64,000 bases of DNA, taken from Phytoactinopolyspora mesophila (lineage in GTDB: Bacteria > Actinomycetota > Actinomycetes > Jiangellales > Jiangellaceae). The translations under genes and the position numbers were made by a program. The notes under the pieces were generated by a model. That model was not told the origin of the DNA. It saw only the letters and a list, made by a program, of their open reading frames with translations, and did no database searches. Positions within the stretch are counted from its first letter, which is position 1. The number at the start of each line of letters is the position of its first letter. The stretch spans positions 1-64,000 of the forward strand of contig NZ_WLZY01000005.1 in assembly GCF_010122465.1 (NCBI RefSeq). The letters run 5' to 3'. Positions 24,324 to 32,919 of the stretch are shown piece after piece.

Positions 24324-25949
24324 TCACCGGCTGGTCGAGCTGGCCAGTAGCGCGACATGCAGAGAGGTCACGGACTCTGGGTCCGACAGGTCCACGCCCA
24401 GGATTTGCTCGATCCGGGCCAGGCGTTCGTAGAACGCCGGCCGGGACAGGTGGACCGATTCGGCGGCACGGGACTTGCGGCCCCCGTGTTCGACGTAGGC
24501 GCGCAGAACATCGACCAGAGCGGTGCCGTGCTGTTCGTCGTGGGAGATCAACGGCGCAAGCTCCCGCTCGGCGAATGCGGCCAGCCGGTCGTCGTCGCGG
24601 AGGAGCTGGATCAGCCCGCGCAGACGCACGTTCTCCAGCCGATGACAGATGACATTCGCGCCGCTCGATGTCCGCAGCGCGGCCGACGCGACATGCCGGG
24701 CCTCGTTCAGGGTGCGCTGCGCAGACGGCACATGGCTGACCGGGGTGCCGGCAGCCACCAGCACGGACATGGGCCTCGGTGCCGCCTTGGCGGCACGATG
24801 GATGAGTTCGGCCAAGTGGTCGACGGCGCCGGGTAAGGCTGTAGTAGTCGGCAGCGAAAGCAGAACCAGGACGGCTTCATCGTCAACCACGCCGACCAGG
24901 GCCGCGACGCCGGCCGGACGCAGCGTGCTGGCCGTGATTTCGGCGAGGTCGCGGAGACGTTCCTGGGTGGCGAGGATCGGAGCGTTGAGAAGTCCGTCGC
25001 CGACAGGCATGGCGACGAGCCCGATGAGCAGCCGGCCGGCGAGCGGCACTCCTGCCGCGGCGGATCGGGTCAGCGTTTCCTGTGCTGGGGGGCCGCCTGC
25101 GGCCAGCGCCGTCAGCAGCGTCCGGTGAGTCTGACGTTCGAGGCTCTCCCGGTCCCGCGCGGCGAGGCGTTGCAGCGCGAGCGTCGACGCGCCTCGTTCG
25201 GCGAGGACGACGAGCCGATGTGGAGGGGGTTCCGGTGATATGAGGATCAGCCGTCCCCAATCGTCACCTCGGGCGCCGACCACGGTGACCAGCCATCCAG
25301 CCGCGTCGTCGTAGGCCGTGCGCTCGGACGGCGTCACGGCCCGAGACCGCTCTTCCCAGTTCGCGAGCAGTTCGGTGACGTCGTCGCCGGTGGCGTCGAA
25401 GGCGAGGATGTGATGCCGGGTGGACTCGAGTACGACGGCCAAACCAGAGATGCGCCGGATCTCGGCCAGGATCTCCGCGGGCTCGGCTCCGGCGACACTC
25501 AGGCTGGTGAAAGTCCGGTGAACCTGCTCGACAGCTCTGAGCTCAGTGAGCTGCGCGTCGACGACGAGCTCGCCGACCGCCTCCGTCACCTGAGCGAAGC
25601 GGACCTCTCGTGCCCAGGCGATCAGGGGTAGGCCAGCCTGATCGCATGCCTCGACCATCGCGGCGGGAAGTTGCTCGGTCCATCGCCTGCCCAGCTCGAC
25701 GATCAATCCCGAGGCATCGGCGGTGACCAGATCCGCGACGTACCTGGTGAGCCCGGTGTCGTCGGAAGGTAATGCGATGCCGGTGGTCAGAACGAGGTCC
25801 CCACCGCGTAGCAGCCGGGCGATGTCGGATACCTCGGCCGAATGTACCCAGCGGACGCGGCGATCGAGCCCCGAGGCGCCGGCCACGACCCGTGGGCCGC
25901 CCTGCCTTACCGCCGGCATCGCCAGCACATCCGAGACTGTAGGCAGCAT
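24324..25949 (-). CDS. PucR/CdaR-family regulator, probable ald activator
   Basis: A 541-residue regulator. An N-terminal PucR domain (PTVSDVLAMPAVRQGGPRVV then VRWVHSAEVSDIARLLRGGD) is followed by a GGDEF-like middle region and a C-terminal HTH_30 (AYVEHGGRKSRAAESVHLSR then PAFYERLARIEQILGVDLSD). The ATG at 25949 is preceded by AGGAGGT; the much longer open frame upstream is antisense to ald. It is divergent from alanine dehydrogenase, the arrangement of adeR/ald in Bacillus, where the PucR-type AdeR activates ald. Two palindromic boxes lie in the gap. Confidence 0.88.
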   Translation of the reverse strand: MLPTVSDVLAMPAVRQGGPRVVAGASGLDRRVRWVHSAEVSDIARLLRGGDLVLTTGIALPSDDTGLTRYVADLVTADASGLIVELGRRWTEQLPAAMVEACDQAGLPLIAWAREVRFAQVTEAVGELVVDAQLTELRAVEQVHRTFTSLSVAGAEPAEILAEIRRISGLAVVLESTRHHILAFDATGDDVTELLANWEERSRAVTPSERTAYDDAAGWLVTVVGARGDDWGRLILISPEPPPHRLVVLAERGASTLALQRLAARDRESLERQTHRTLLTALAAGGPPAQETLTRSAAAGVPLAGRLLIGLVAMPVGDGLLNAPILATQERLRDLAEITASTLRPAGVAALVGVVDDEAVLVLLSLPTTTALPGAVDHLAELIHRAAKAAPRPMSVLVAAGTPVSHVPSAQRTLNEARHVASAALRTSSGANVICHRLENVRLRGLIQLLRDDDRLAAFAERELAPLISHDEQHGTALVDVLRAYVEHGGRKSRAAESVHLSRPAFYERLARIEQILGVDLSDPESVTSLHVALLASSTSR

Positions 25950-25958
25950 GGGCACCTC

Positions 25959-26004
25959 CTGACAGAACGTCGGCGAAGCCGAGCAACTTCTGACAGGATG
26001 TCGG
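25959..26004. promoter_or_regulatory. Two direct-repeat operator boxes, PucR/ald gap
   Basis: CTGACAGAACGTCGG (25959-25973) and CTGACAGGATGTCGG (25990-26004) differ at two positions and lie 31 bp apart, three helical turns. Each contains an imperfect palindrome TGACAnnnTGTCR. Their place between the regulator and ald makes them likely binding sites for the PucR protein. Confidence 0.6.
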
Positions 26005-26078
26005 TTGTTAGCCCGGCGGTGCAAGGTTTGGATGGCGGTAGCGCACCAAACCATCCGAGCCAACGCGAAGGGCACGTC

Positions 26079-27197
26079 GTGAAGATCGGTATCCCGCGTG
26101 AGCTGAAGAACCACGAGTATCGAGTCGCTGTCACCCCAGCTGGGGTCCGCGAACTCGCACGCCACGGTCATGAGGTCTATATCGAACGCGAGGCCGGTGC
26201 CGGTTCGTCCATCAACGACGACGACTACGTGGCTGCCGGCGCGAAGGTGCTCGACTCTGCAGATGACGTGTGGGCCGAAGGCGAACTGATTCTCAAGGTG
26301 AAAGAGCCGATCGCCGCGGAGTATCACCGCATGCGTGCCGGGCAGATCCTGTTCACTTACCTTCATCTTGCGGCGTCGCGAGATTGCACGGACGCACTGC
26401 TCGGCCGGAGAGTCACCGGCATCGCCTACGAGACCGTACAGCGTGCCGACGGAGCGCTGCCGTTGCTTGCGCCGATGAGCGAGGTCGCCGGCCGGCTTGC
26501 ACCGCAGGTGGGTGCGTACCACCTGATGCAGTCCGCTGGTGGCCGGGGTGTGCTGCCTGGCGGTGTGCCGGGTACGCGTGCTGCCGACGTCGTGGTGATC
26601 GGCGCGGGTGTGGCCGGGATGAATGCGACGGCCGTCGCCGTCGGCATGGGCGCCGAGGTGACGCTCCTGGACCTCGACGTCGACCGGTTGCGTGCCGCGG
26701 ATGCGTTGTACCGCGGGCGAGTGCGCACCGTGGTGTCGAATGCGTTCGAGATCGAGCGGGCCGCACTGACAGCCGACCTCGTCATCGGTGCCGTACTCAT
26801 TCCGGGCGCGCAGGCGCCGCGGCTGATCTCCAAGGAACTGGTGTCCCGGATGAAGCCCGGCGCCGTTCTGGTGGACATAGCCGTAGACCAGGGTGGCTGC
26901 TTCGAAGGCACGCGTCCCACCACACATGACGAACCTACGTTTTCGGTGCACGACGCCGTCTACTATTGCGTGGCCAACATGCCCGGCGCGGTGCCCGTCA
27001 CCTCGACATCCGCTCTGACAAACGCGACGTTGCCGTATGCGGTGCGCATTGCCGACCTGGGCTGGCGTGAAGCGCTCCGGGGTGATGCCAGCTTGGCGGG
27101 TGGGCTGAACACACACGACGGGCGCCTCACCAATCAGTACGTGGCCGCCGCCTTCGAACTCGACTACGACGACGTCGCTGCAACTCTCGCCCGCTGA
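26079..27197 (+). CDS. ald: Alanine dehydrogenase
   Basis: A 372-residue NAD-dependent L-alanine dehydrogenase, which interconverts alanine with pyruvate and ammonia. The N-terminus [19 protein letters not shown], catalytic Lys75 (LKVKEP) and His96 (TYLHLA), the nucleotide loop [11 protein letters not shown] near residue 171 and the [20 protein letters not shown] segment are all intact. Length is typical. The GTG at 26079 begins the conserved sequence. It is probably activated by the divergent PucR regulator. The last codons and stop belong to a 13-bp tandem repeat that continues downstream. Confidence 0.95.
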   Translation: MKIGIPRELKNHEYRVAVTPAGVRELARHGHEVYIEREAGAGSSINDDDYVAAGAKVLDSADDVWAEGELILKVKEPIAAEYHRMRAGQILFTYLHLAASRDCTDALLGRRVTGIAYETVQRADGALPLLAPMSEVAGRLAPQVGAYHLMQSAGGRGVLPGGVPGTRAADVVVIGAGVAGMNATAVAVGMGAEVTLLDLDVDRLRAADALYRGRVRTVVSNAFEIERAALTADLVIGAVLIPGAQAPRLISKELVSRMKPGAVLVDIAVDQGGCFEGTRPTTHDEPTFSVHDAVYYCVANMPGAVPVTSTSALTNATLPYAVRIADLGWREALRGDASLAGGLNTHDGRLTNQYVAAAFELDYDDVAATLAR

Positions 27198-27250
27198 CCT
27201 CGCCCGCTGGCCTCGCCCGCTGGCCTCACCCGCTGGCCTCACCCGCTGGC
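27186..27250. repeat. Five tandem 13-bp repeats spanning the ald stop
   Basis: Five consecutive copies of CTCRCCCGCTGRC. The first copy encodes the last residues of ald and supplies its TGA; in the other four that triplet is TGG. The array therefore looks like a duplication of the ald 3' end. Confidence 0.85.
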
Positions 27251-27255
27251 CTCGG

Positions 27256-27296
27256 CCCCACCCCCCAACCCCACCCCCCCAACCCCACCCCCCCAA
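27256..27296. repeat. C-rich tandem repeat
   Basis: Three copies of CCCCACCCCCC(C)AA follow the 13-bp array. Extreme strand asymmetry, C on the top strand. No coding meaning is apparent. Confidence 0.8.
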
Positions 27297-27297
27297 C

Positions 27298-27400
27298 CCT
27301 TGCCGGTGATCGTCAGTACGTTGTGGTCGCACCTGGGTGATCGTCAGTGCGTTGTGGCTGTCAAGCAGCGACCACAACGTACTGACGATCACCGGCAAGG
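27298..27400. terminator. Perfect 33-bp inverted repeat between ald and ABC genes
   Basis: Bases 27298-27330 and 27368-27400 are exact reverse complements. The 37-nt loop holds a third, partial copy of the arm core (GTGATCGTCAGTGCGTTGTG versus GTGATCGTCAGTACGTTGTG). It lies between convergent genes, so termination is a likely effect, but arm length and the extra copy suggest a mobile or repeat-derived element. Confidence 0.7.
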
Positions 27401-27433
27401 GGGTGGGGTGTTCGTTGGGTGGGGTGTCCGTTG
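27401..27433. repeat. Two G-rich 17-bp direct repeats
   Basis: GGGTGGGGTGTTCGTTG and GGGTGGGGTGTCCGTTG stand next to each other, overlapping by one base, just before the ABC permease stop codon. They are G-rich on the same strand on which the upstream array is C-rich. Confidence 0.7.
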
Positions 27434-27457
27434 GATGGAGATTCGTCGCGGGATGGG

Positions 27458-28174
27458 CTATTCGTCTCCGGCGAGCGTGTGCACGCGCAGCCGCTGCCCG
27501 GCGTACCAGGTCGCGGCGGCGAACGCGGCTGCCAGCAGCACGATGGCCATCCCTAGGCCGACATTGCTGTCCACAGTCCCGGGGCCGGTGATCGCGGCTG
27601 TCACCGACACCGCCCATTGGTGAACGCTGAGCACCTGGGCGCCCGGAACGAAGCTGCCCACCAGGCTCTCCCAGATCAGCGCATAGACCAGGCCGAGTAC
27701 GACGGCATGGCGCATAGCGGTGGCCAGTAGCAGGAAGATCGCGCTGTAGACCGCTCCGGCGGCGAACGCGCCGACGCCGAAGCCAACCGCGACGTCGCCC
27801 GAGCCGCCGGCCATGATCAGGCCGGCGAGGAAGGTAGGCAGCGCCGCGAAGACCAGCATCGCGGTGACTGCCACCGCGAGCTTGCTGTGGATGATCGTGG
27901 ACCTCGGCACTGGTTTGGACAACAGGTAGACGATCGAGCCGTCGTCGATCTCCGGTCCGATCGCGCCGGTGCCGACGATCAGCCCGAAGAGCGGCAGCAG
28001 TGTGCCGAGCGAGACGCCCCGGAGCAGGTCCGCGGCCTCGGCCTCGTTGACATCGACGACCAGCCGCAGGAACACAGCGAGTGCCAGGAGCAGGGCAGCC
28101 AGGGCTGCCAGCAGGATGATCCGCCGCCCGCCCAGCATCGCCCGAGCGGTGAGGCGGACAATCGTGGGGTTCAC
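27458..28174 (-). CDS. ABC-2 type transporter permease
   Basis: A 238-residue membrane protein with about six hydrophobic helices and the cytoplasmic segment EIDDGSIVYLLSKPVPRSTI near residue 75, typical of ABC-2 permeases such as NosY. It is the last gene of the leftward cluster, 14 bp after the ATPase gene at 28189. With that ATPase and the permease at 29106 it probably forms an export or membrane-maintenance complex. Substrate unknown. Confidence 0.85.
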   Translation of the reverse strand: MNPTIVRLTARAMLGGRRIILLAALAALLLALAVFLRLVVDVNEAEAADLLRGVSLGTLLPLFGLIVGTGAIGPEIDDGSIVYLLSKPVPRSTIIHSKLAVAVTAMLVFAALPTFLAGLIMAGGSGDVAVGFGVGAFAAGAVYSAIFLLLATAMRHAVVLGLVYALIWESLVGSFVPGAQVLSVHQWAVSVTAAITGPGTVDSNVGLGMAIVLLAAAFAAATWYAGQRLRVHTLAGDE

Positions 28175-28188
28175 TTCAGCGCCACCTC

Positions 28189-29106
28189 TTAGTTCCGGAC
28201 CAGGTATGCGAAGACGCTTTCGAGCGACTCGTCGGACGGGGTGACCTCGAAGAGCCGCACACCGGCATCGCGAGCGACCCGCGGCAGCAGTTCGGCGAAG
28301 CGGAGGAACTCGGTCGCTTGCACGTTCAGCACTTTTTCCGTGGTGTCGAGAGACACGCCTTCGGTGCTGCCGTCGGCGATGAGCGCCGAAGCGAGCGCGC
28401 GGTCGTCGCTGGAACGGATCAGGTACTGGTGCGGCCGGTCGGTCATCAGCCGGCGGATCTCCCGGTAGTCGCCCGACGCGGCGTGCCGCCCGGCCACGAC
28501 CACCTCGATGTGGTGCGCCAGCTGTTCCACCTCTTCGAGGATGTGTGAGCTGAACAGGACCGTCCGGCCGTCGGCCCCCATGGCCCGCAGCAGGTCCATC
28601 AGGTGCAGGCGTTGCCGCGGATCCATCCCGTTGAACGGTTCGTCCAGCAACAGCACCGAAGGGTCGTGCACCAGGGCGGATGCCATCTTGACCCGTTGTT
28701 TCATGCCTTTGGAGTACTCACCGATCTTGCGTTCCTGTGCGTACTCCATCGCGACCGTGCCGAGCGCTTTGCGGGTCGCTTCGGCTGGGTGCTCGAGGCC
28801 GTGCAACTCGGCGTTGGCGAGCACGAAGTCCCAACCGGTCAGGAAGTCGTAGACCGTCTCCCGCTCGGGCACGAGGCCGATCGTGCGGTAGATGCCCGGG
28901 TTCTTCCAGGTGGGTTCGTCGTCGAGAGTGACGGTGCCGGTGGACGGTGGCAGGAACCCGCCGAGCATGTTGATCAGCGTCGATTTGCCGGCACCGTTCG
29001 GACCTAGCAGTCCGGTGATGCCCGGCCCGATGGTCATGGTGATGTCGTTGACGGCAACGACGTTGCCGAACCAGCGCGAGACCCCGTTGATCATCAGCGT
29101 GGCCAT
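28189..29106 (-). CDS. ABC transporter ATP-binding protein
   Basis: A 305-residue ABC-2 exporter ATPase: Walker A GPNGAGKSTLINML, signature YSKGMKQRVKMA, Walker B VLLLDEPFNGMDP and switch FSSHILEEVEQLAHH are all intact, with a C-terminal regulatory extension of about 90 residues. The ATG shares its A with the TGA of the upstream permease (TGATG), so translation is coupled. Open frame upstream is part of that permease. Confidence 0.9.
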   Translation of the reverse strand: MATLMINGVSRWFGNVVAVNDITMTIGPGITGLLGPNGAGKSTLINMLGGFLPPSTGTVTLDDEPTWKNPGIYRTIGLVPERETVYDFLTGWDFVLANAELHGLEHPAEATRKALGTVAMEYAQERKIGEYSKGMKQRVKMASALVHDPSVLLLDEPFNGMDPRQRLHLMDLLRAMGADGRTVLFSSHILEEVEQLAHHIEVVVAGRHAASGDYREIRRLMTDRPHQYLIRSSDDRALASALIADGSTEGVSLDTTEKVLNVQATEFLRFAELLPRVARDAGVRLFEVTPSDESLESVFAYLVRN

Positions 29107-30011
29107 CAGAGCTTCACCTTTCGGTAGCGGAAGACCAGTAAGCGGAAGCAACCGGCGATCACTGCGAGCGCTACCAGGCAGAAGACGATCCCCGCGACGT
29201 CGTTGGGTGGGCCGGCGATGGTCGACGGATCAGCGCCGAGGGCCCATGCCTGGACTCCATCAACCAGTGTCATGGGGGAGAACAGGCCGAGCCAGCCGGC
29301 AGTGGCCATGTCGTTCTGGCCGTGCCCGACAATGCCCTGCAGCACGGTGACGACGGTGTAGCTCAGGGCCAGTACCGTGATGATCGCGGCGACCCCGAAG
29401 CCGCGTCGCGACGTCGTCGACGCGATCAGCAGGCACAAGCCGGACAACACGAGCGAGTACAGGACAGCACCGCCGAGTGCGACGGCAACGTCCGAGGTCT
29501 CGCCGCCGAACGAGAACTCCGCCAGCAGCGCCCCGGCGTACATGACAATGATCGGCACGGCCAGCAGGATGAACACGCCGGCCGCCAGCGCCGCGTACTT
29601 GGCGGTGACGTAGTCGATCCTCTCCAAGGGGCGGGAGAAGTAGAGCGGTACGGTGTTGAAGCGCAGGTCGAGCGAGACAGCCTGCGGCGCTTGGGTAGCG
29701 AGGAAGATGGCGATCGCGGCCTGCATCACCATCGCGTAGCTGCTGTATGCCAGCGGAGGCTGGGTGACCACCCCTTGGCCGGCGCCGACCACGGTCACGG
29801 TGGCCAGGACCACGGCGGGCAGGCACATCAGGACGAACATCCCGATCGGCAACACCTTTGACCGCCCCGAGCGGCCGAGCCCGAAGACACCGCGCAGGCT
29901 GTGCACGAACAGAGCCCGCGCGACGGCACGCCGGCCCAGCCGTGGGCCCTCGTAGCCGCGATAGCCGATGTCGTGGATGACGCCGGTAGGCGACTCAGAC
30001 GGTGGATTCAT
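29106..30011 (-). CDS. ABC-2 type transporter permease
   Basis: A 301-residue permease with a cytoplasmic N-terminus (IHDIGYRGYEGPRLGRR), about six helices and the STTSRRGFGVAAIITVLALS segment. It overlaps the upstream ATPase gene by 17 bp and the downstream ATPase by one base, so the three are co-translated. The IGYRGYEG opening recurs in actinobacterial ABC-2 permeases of this type. Confidence 0.85.
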   Translation of the reverse strand: MNPPSESPTGVIHDIGYRGYEGPRLGRRAVARALFVHSLRGVFGLGRSGRSKVLPIGMFVLMCLPAVVLATVTVVGAGQGVVTQPPLAYSSYAMVMQAAIAIFLATQAPQAVSLDLRFNTVPLYFSRPLERIDYVTAKYAALAAGVFILLAVPIIVMYAGALLAEFSFGGETSDVAVALGGAVLYSLVLSGLCLLIASTTSRRGFGVAAIITVLALSYTVVTVLQGIVGHGQNDMATAGWLGLFSPMTLVDGVQAWALGADPSTIAGPPNDVAGIVFCLVALAVIAGCFRLLVFRYRKVKL

Positions 30012-30921
30012 CAGCGGCGTTCCCTTCGAAGACCTCGGCGATCTTGTGCCGCCGGGGTTGCAGCCGGACCAGACCGGCGCCGAGCCGCGCTACCGTGTCG
30101 CGGACGACGTCGTAGGTGTCCTCACTGGTCAGCCCGACGACGAGGAGCTGGCCATCGCGCTCGACCTCCAGGCCGACGCGGGCGAGGGTATCGGCCACGG
30201 CCGCCGCGTGGTCGGTTACCTCGAGCGCGAGCTTCTGGCTGGCCTGAGTGAACTCGGCGGTCGATGACGAGCGCAACAAGACCCCGGCATCGATGATGAC
30301 CACGTGGTCGCAGATGCGTTCGAGTTCGCCGAGCAGGTGGGACGTGACGAGGACCGAGATGCCGAAGTCGGTACGGATCCGGCGGATGAGTGCGAGCATC
30401 TCATCGCGTCCCACCGGATCCAGGCCATTCGTGGGCTCGTCGAGCAGCACCAGGTCGGGGTCGTGGACCAGCGTTTGAGCGAGCTTGACCCGCTGCTTCA
30501 TGCCGGTCGAATAGCCGCCGATCGGACGGTAGCGCTCCTCGTACAGGCCGACGTGGCGCAGCGTGTCGGCCGCGCGCTCCCGGGCGGCGTTGGCCGGAAG
30601 ACCGGACATACGCGCCATGTGAACCACGAACTCGGTGGCGGAGACGTCGCCGGGCAGGCAATCATGCTCGGGCATGTAGCCCACTCGCTCGCGGATCTTC
30701 CATCCGTCGGTGGCGACATCGAGACCGAGCATGCTGCCCCGCCCCGACGTCGCGTCGGTCAAGCCGAGCAAGATCTTGATGAGTGTGGACTTTCCGGCGC
30801 CGTTGGCGCCGACCAGTCCGACAACTCCTGGTTCGATCTCCACGGTGAGCCGGTCCAGGGCGGTTGTCCCTGGGTACCGCTTGGTGAGTTGATCTGTGGT
30901 GATCATAGGCACGGTGGTCAC
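29995..30921 (-). CDS. ABC transporter ATP-binding protein
   Basis: A 308-residue exporter ATPase with Walker A GANGAGKSTLIKILLGL, signature YSTGMKQRVKLAQ, Walker B LVLLDEPTNGLDP and switch LVTSHLLGELERICDH. GTG at 30921 is used; ATG at 30906 (ITTDQLTKRY) is nearly as likely, since neither has a strong ribosome site. It begins the four-gene part of the cluster and is 22 bp downstream of the next permease gene. Two ATPases and two permeases in one unit suggest a heteromeric exporter. Confidence 0.88.
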   Translation of the reverse strand: MTTVPMITTDQLTKRYPGTTALDRLTVEIEPGVVGLVGANGAGKSTLIKILLGLTDATSGRGSMLGLDVATDGWKIRERVGYMPEHDCLPGDVSATEFVVHMARMSGLPANAARERAADTLRHVGLYEERYRPIGGYSTGMKQRVKLAQTLVHDPDLVLLDEPTNGLDPVGRDEMLALIRRIRTDFGISVLVTSHLLGELERICDHVVIIDAGVLLRSSSTAEFTQASQKLALEVTDHAAAVADTLARVGLEVERDGQLLVVGLTSEDTYDVVRDTVARLGAGLVRLQPRRHKIAEVFEGNAADESTV

Positions 30922-30943
30922 GCTATCGCGGTTGTGGTGGCGC

Positions 30944-31789
30944 TCAGGCGTCGCGCCGGGAGAAGAGCAACGCGGCTACGGCCAGCAGGAGGCCCGTCTC
31001 GCCGCAGAACACAGCGAACCCCACCCAGGGGTCCAGCAGGTTCGGGTCGAACATCTCGACGTTGGCGACGGAAGACCCGGCATTGCCGGGCATGAGTTTG
31101 TTCAGCCACTCACCGATGGCACCGGGAATCAACCCCACCAGACCGCCGACGACGAAGATCAGCGCGATGCCGACGGTGACGGCGCCTGCCGTGTGCCGCA
31201 TCACGATTCCGAGCGCCACGCCGAAGATGCCGAGTACGGCGAAGTACAGGCCGCCGCCGACGATGGCACGCAGCACCCCGGGATCGTCGAACGCCAGCCC
31301 GATGCCTTCACGGCTGAAGAAGAAATTGCCGGCCACGAAACTGGTCAGGGCGGTGATGAAGCCGACCACAAGCAGGATGGAGCCGAGGACGACAGACTTG
31401 GCTGCCAGTACCGATCCCCGCCGCGGGACGGCCGCGAGCGTGGTTCGGATCATGCCGCTCGAATACTCGGAGGTGGCGGCCAGGATGCCCAGGACCAGCG
31501 CCGCGATCTGGCCGAACAGCAGGCCCCACAGGACGTATGGGCCGACCGGTTCCCGTGAACCCTCAGCGGCGATCTCGCCGGCGGCTAGCATGCACGCCAG
31601 GGCGGTCAGGCCGACGCTCACCACGACCAGTCCGGCCAGTGTCCATGCGGTGGAACGCACCGTGCGGATTTTGATCCACTCGGCGCTCAGGATCTGTCTG
31701 AAAGGAAGGTGTGCGCGTTCCGGCGCGGCGGCGGTGGGGTGCTGATCCGGCGCCGGCGTTTCGAGAAGTGTCGTGGTCATGTGGCTCAC
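30944..31789 (-). CDS. ABC-2 type permease, BcrB-like
   Basis: A 281-residue permease of the bacitracin/antibiotic-exporter style: a cytoplasmic lead ending in ILSAEWIKIRTVRSTAWTLA, then about six helices, including ATSEYSSGMIRTTLAAVPRR, a segment shared by such permeases. Its start overlaps the stop of the ATPase gene at 31786 (ATGA), so the pair is coupled. Likely exports a hydrophobic compound or maintains the membrane; substrate unknown. Confidence 0.87.
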   Translation of the reverse strand: MSHMTTTLLETPAPDQHPTAAAPERAHLPFRQILSAEWIKIRTVRSTAWTLAGLVVVSVGLTALACMLAAGEIAAEGSREPVGPYVLWGLLFGQIAALVLGILAATSEYSSGMIRTTLAAVPRRGSVLAAKSVVLGSILLVVGFITALTSFVAGNFFFSREGIGLAFDDPGVLRAIVGGGLYFAVLGIFGVALGIVMRHTAGAVTVGIALIFVVGGLVGLIPGAIGEWLNKLMPGNAGSSVANVEMFDPNLLDPWVGFAVFCGETGLLLAVAALLFSRRDA

Positions 31790-32757
31790 ACTCCGGCCGT
31801 AGTCAGGTTTGCGGGGGAACCGGCTGTGGCCGGGGCCGGCGCGGGTTCGGCGGGCCTACCCGCGTGGAACTCGACGCTGTCCGCGGTGAGACGCATGAAG
31901 GCCTCTTCGAGAGACGCCTGGACCTGGCGCAGCTCGTACAGGAAAAGGCCATGGGAGCCGGCCACGTCCCCGATCTGCTCCATGCTTGCCCCGTAGACGG
32001 TCAGAGCGTTGTCGTCGGCGGCTTCGACCTGCCAGCCCTTGGCTCGAAGCTCGGCGGTGAGCCTCGCCGCATGCGGCGAGCGCACGAGCACATGCTCGGT
32101 CGAGTTTCGCGCGATGAAATCCGCCATGTTGGTGTCCGCCAGAATCTTCCCCCGGCCGATCACGAGCAGGTGGTCCGCGGTGAGCGCCATCTCCGACATG
32201 AGGTGGCTGGAGACGAAGACGGTCCGGCCGTCGGCGGCCAGGTTGCGGATCAAGGTGCGGATCCAGCGGATACCTTCCGGGTCGAGACCGTTGACCGGTT
32301 CGTCGAAGAGCAGGACGCCCGGATCGCCCAGCAGAGCGGCGGCGATACCGAGACGCTGGCCCATTCCGAGCGAGAACGCGCCGGCGCGCTTGTGTGCGAC
32401 ATCTTCCAAACCGACCAGCCCGATCACCTCGTCTACCCGGCCCCTGGAGATCCCGTTGCTCTTCGCCAGCCAGAGCAGATGGTTGTAGGCGCTGCGGCCG
32501 CCGTGGATCGCTTTCGCTTCGAGGAGGCAGCCCACTTCGTGAAGCGGCGCGGGATGGTCGCGGTAGCTGCGTCCGTTCACCGTCACGGTGCCGCTGGTGG
32601 GATGGTCGAGGCCCGTCACCATGCGCATGGTGGTTGACTTTCCGGCTCCGTTCGGGCCCAGGAAGCCGGTCACCGAGCCTGGCTTGACGGTGAAATCGAT
32701 GGCGTCGACGGCGGTGGTGTCTCCGTAGCGTTTGGTGAGGCCGCGTGCAGTGATCAT
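31786..32757 (-). CDS. ABC ATPase, BcrA-like
   Basis: A 323-residue ATPase with Walker A LGPNGAGKSTTMRMVTGL, signature FSLGMGQRLGIAAALL, Walker B VLLFDEPVNGLDPEG and switch VSSHLMSEMALTADH. The GCLLEAKAIHGGRSAYNHL segment is typical of BcrA/NatA exporters. It is the first gene of the six-gene leftward ABC run and is coupled to the following permease. AGGACAGGG lies before the ATG. Confidence 0.9.
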   Translation of the reverse strand: MITARGLTKRYGDTTAVDAIDFTVKPGSVTGFLGPNGAGKSTTMRMVTGLDHPTSGTVTVNGRSYRDHPAPLHEVGCLLEAKAIHGGRSAYNHLLWLAKSNGISRGRVDEVIGLVGLEDVAHKRAGAFSLGMGQRLGIAAALLGDPGVLLFDEPVNGLDPEGIRWIRTLIRNLAADGRTVFVSSHLMSEMALTADHLLVIGRGKILADTNMADFIARNSTEHVLVRSPHAARLTAELRAKGWQVEAADDNALTVYGASMEQIGDVAGSHGLFLYELRQVQASLEEAFMRLTADSVEFHAGRPAEPAPAPATAGSPANLTTAGV

Positions 32758-32919
32758 GAGCCCTGTCCTCGGGTGTCGAACGGATGCGGAATGGCTTCGT
32801 CATCCGTCACGTTAGGGCTCCGCTGACTTGCGTATAACCCTTTCAAGGGGCACTCCAGGGCCAGTTTCAGGGTCATCTCGGGGTCTGCCCGGAGTGACGA
32901 CCTACCGGCCGGAGACCAG

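Noticed and set aside
27186-27250. Possible CRISPR-like array
   Set aside because: Units are contiguous 13-mers with no spacers and no cas genes nearby.
24324-27617. A single leftward open frame of 1097 residues
   Set aside because: Its right part is antisense to ald and the repeat block; the real PucR gene starts at 25949 with AGGAGGT.
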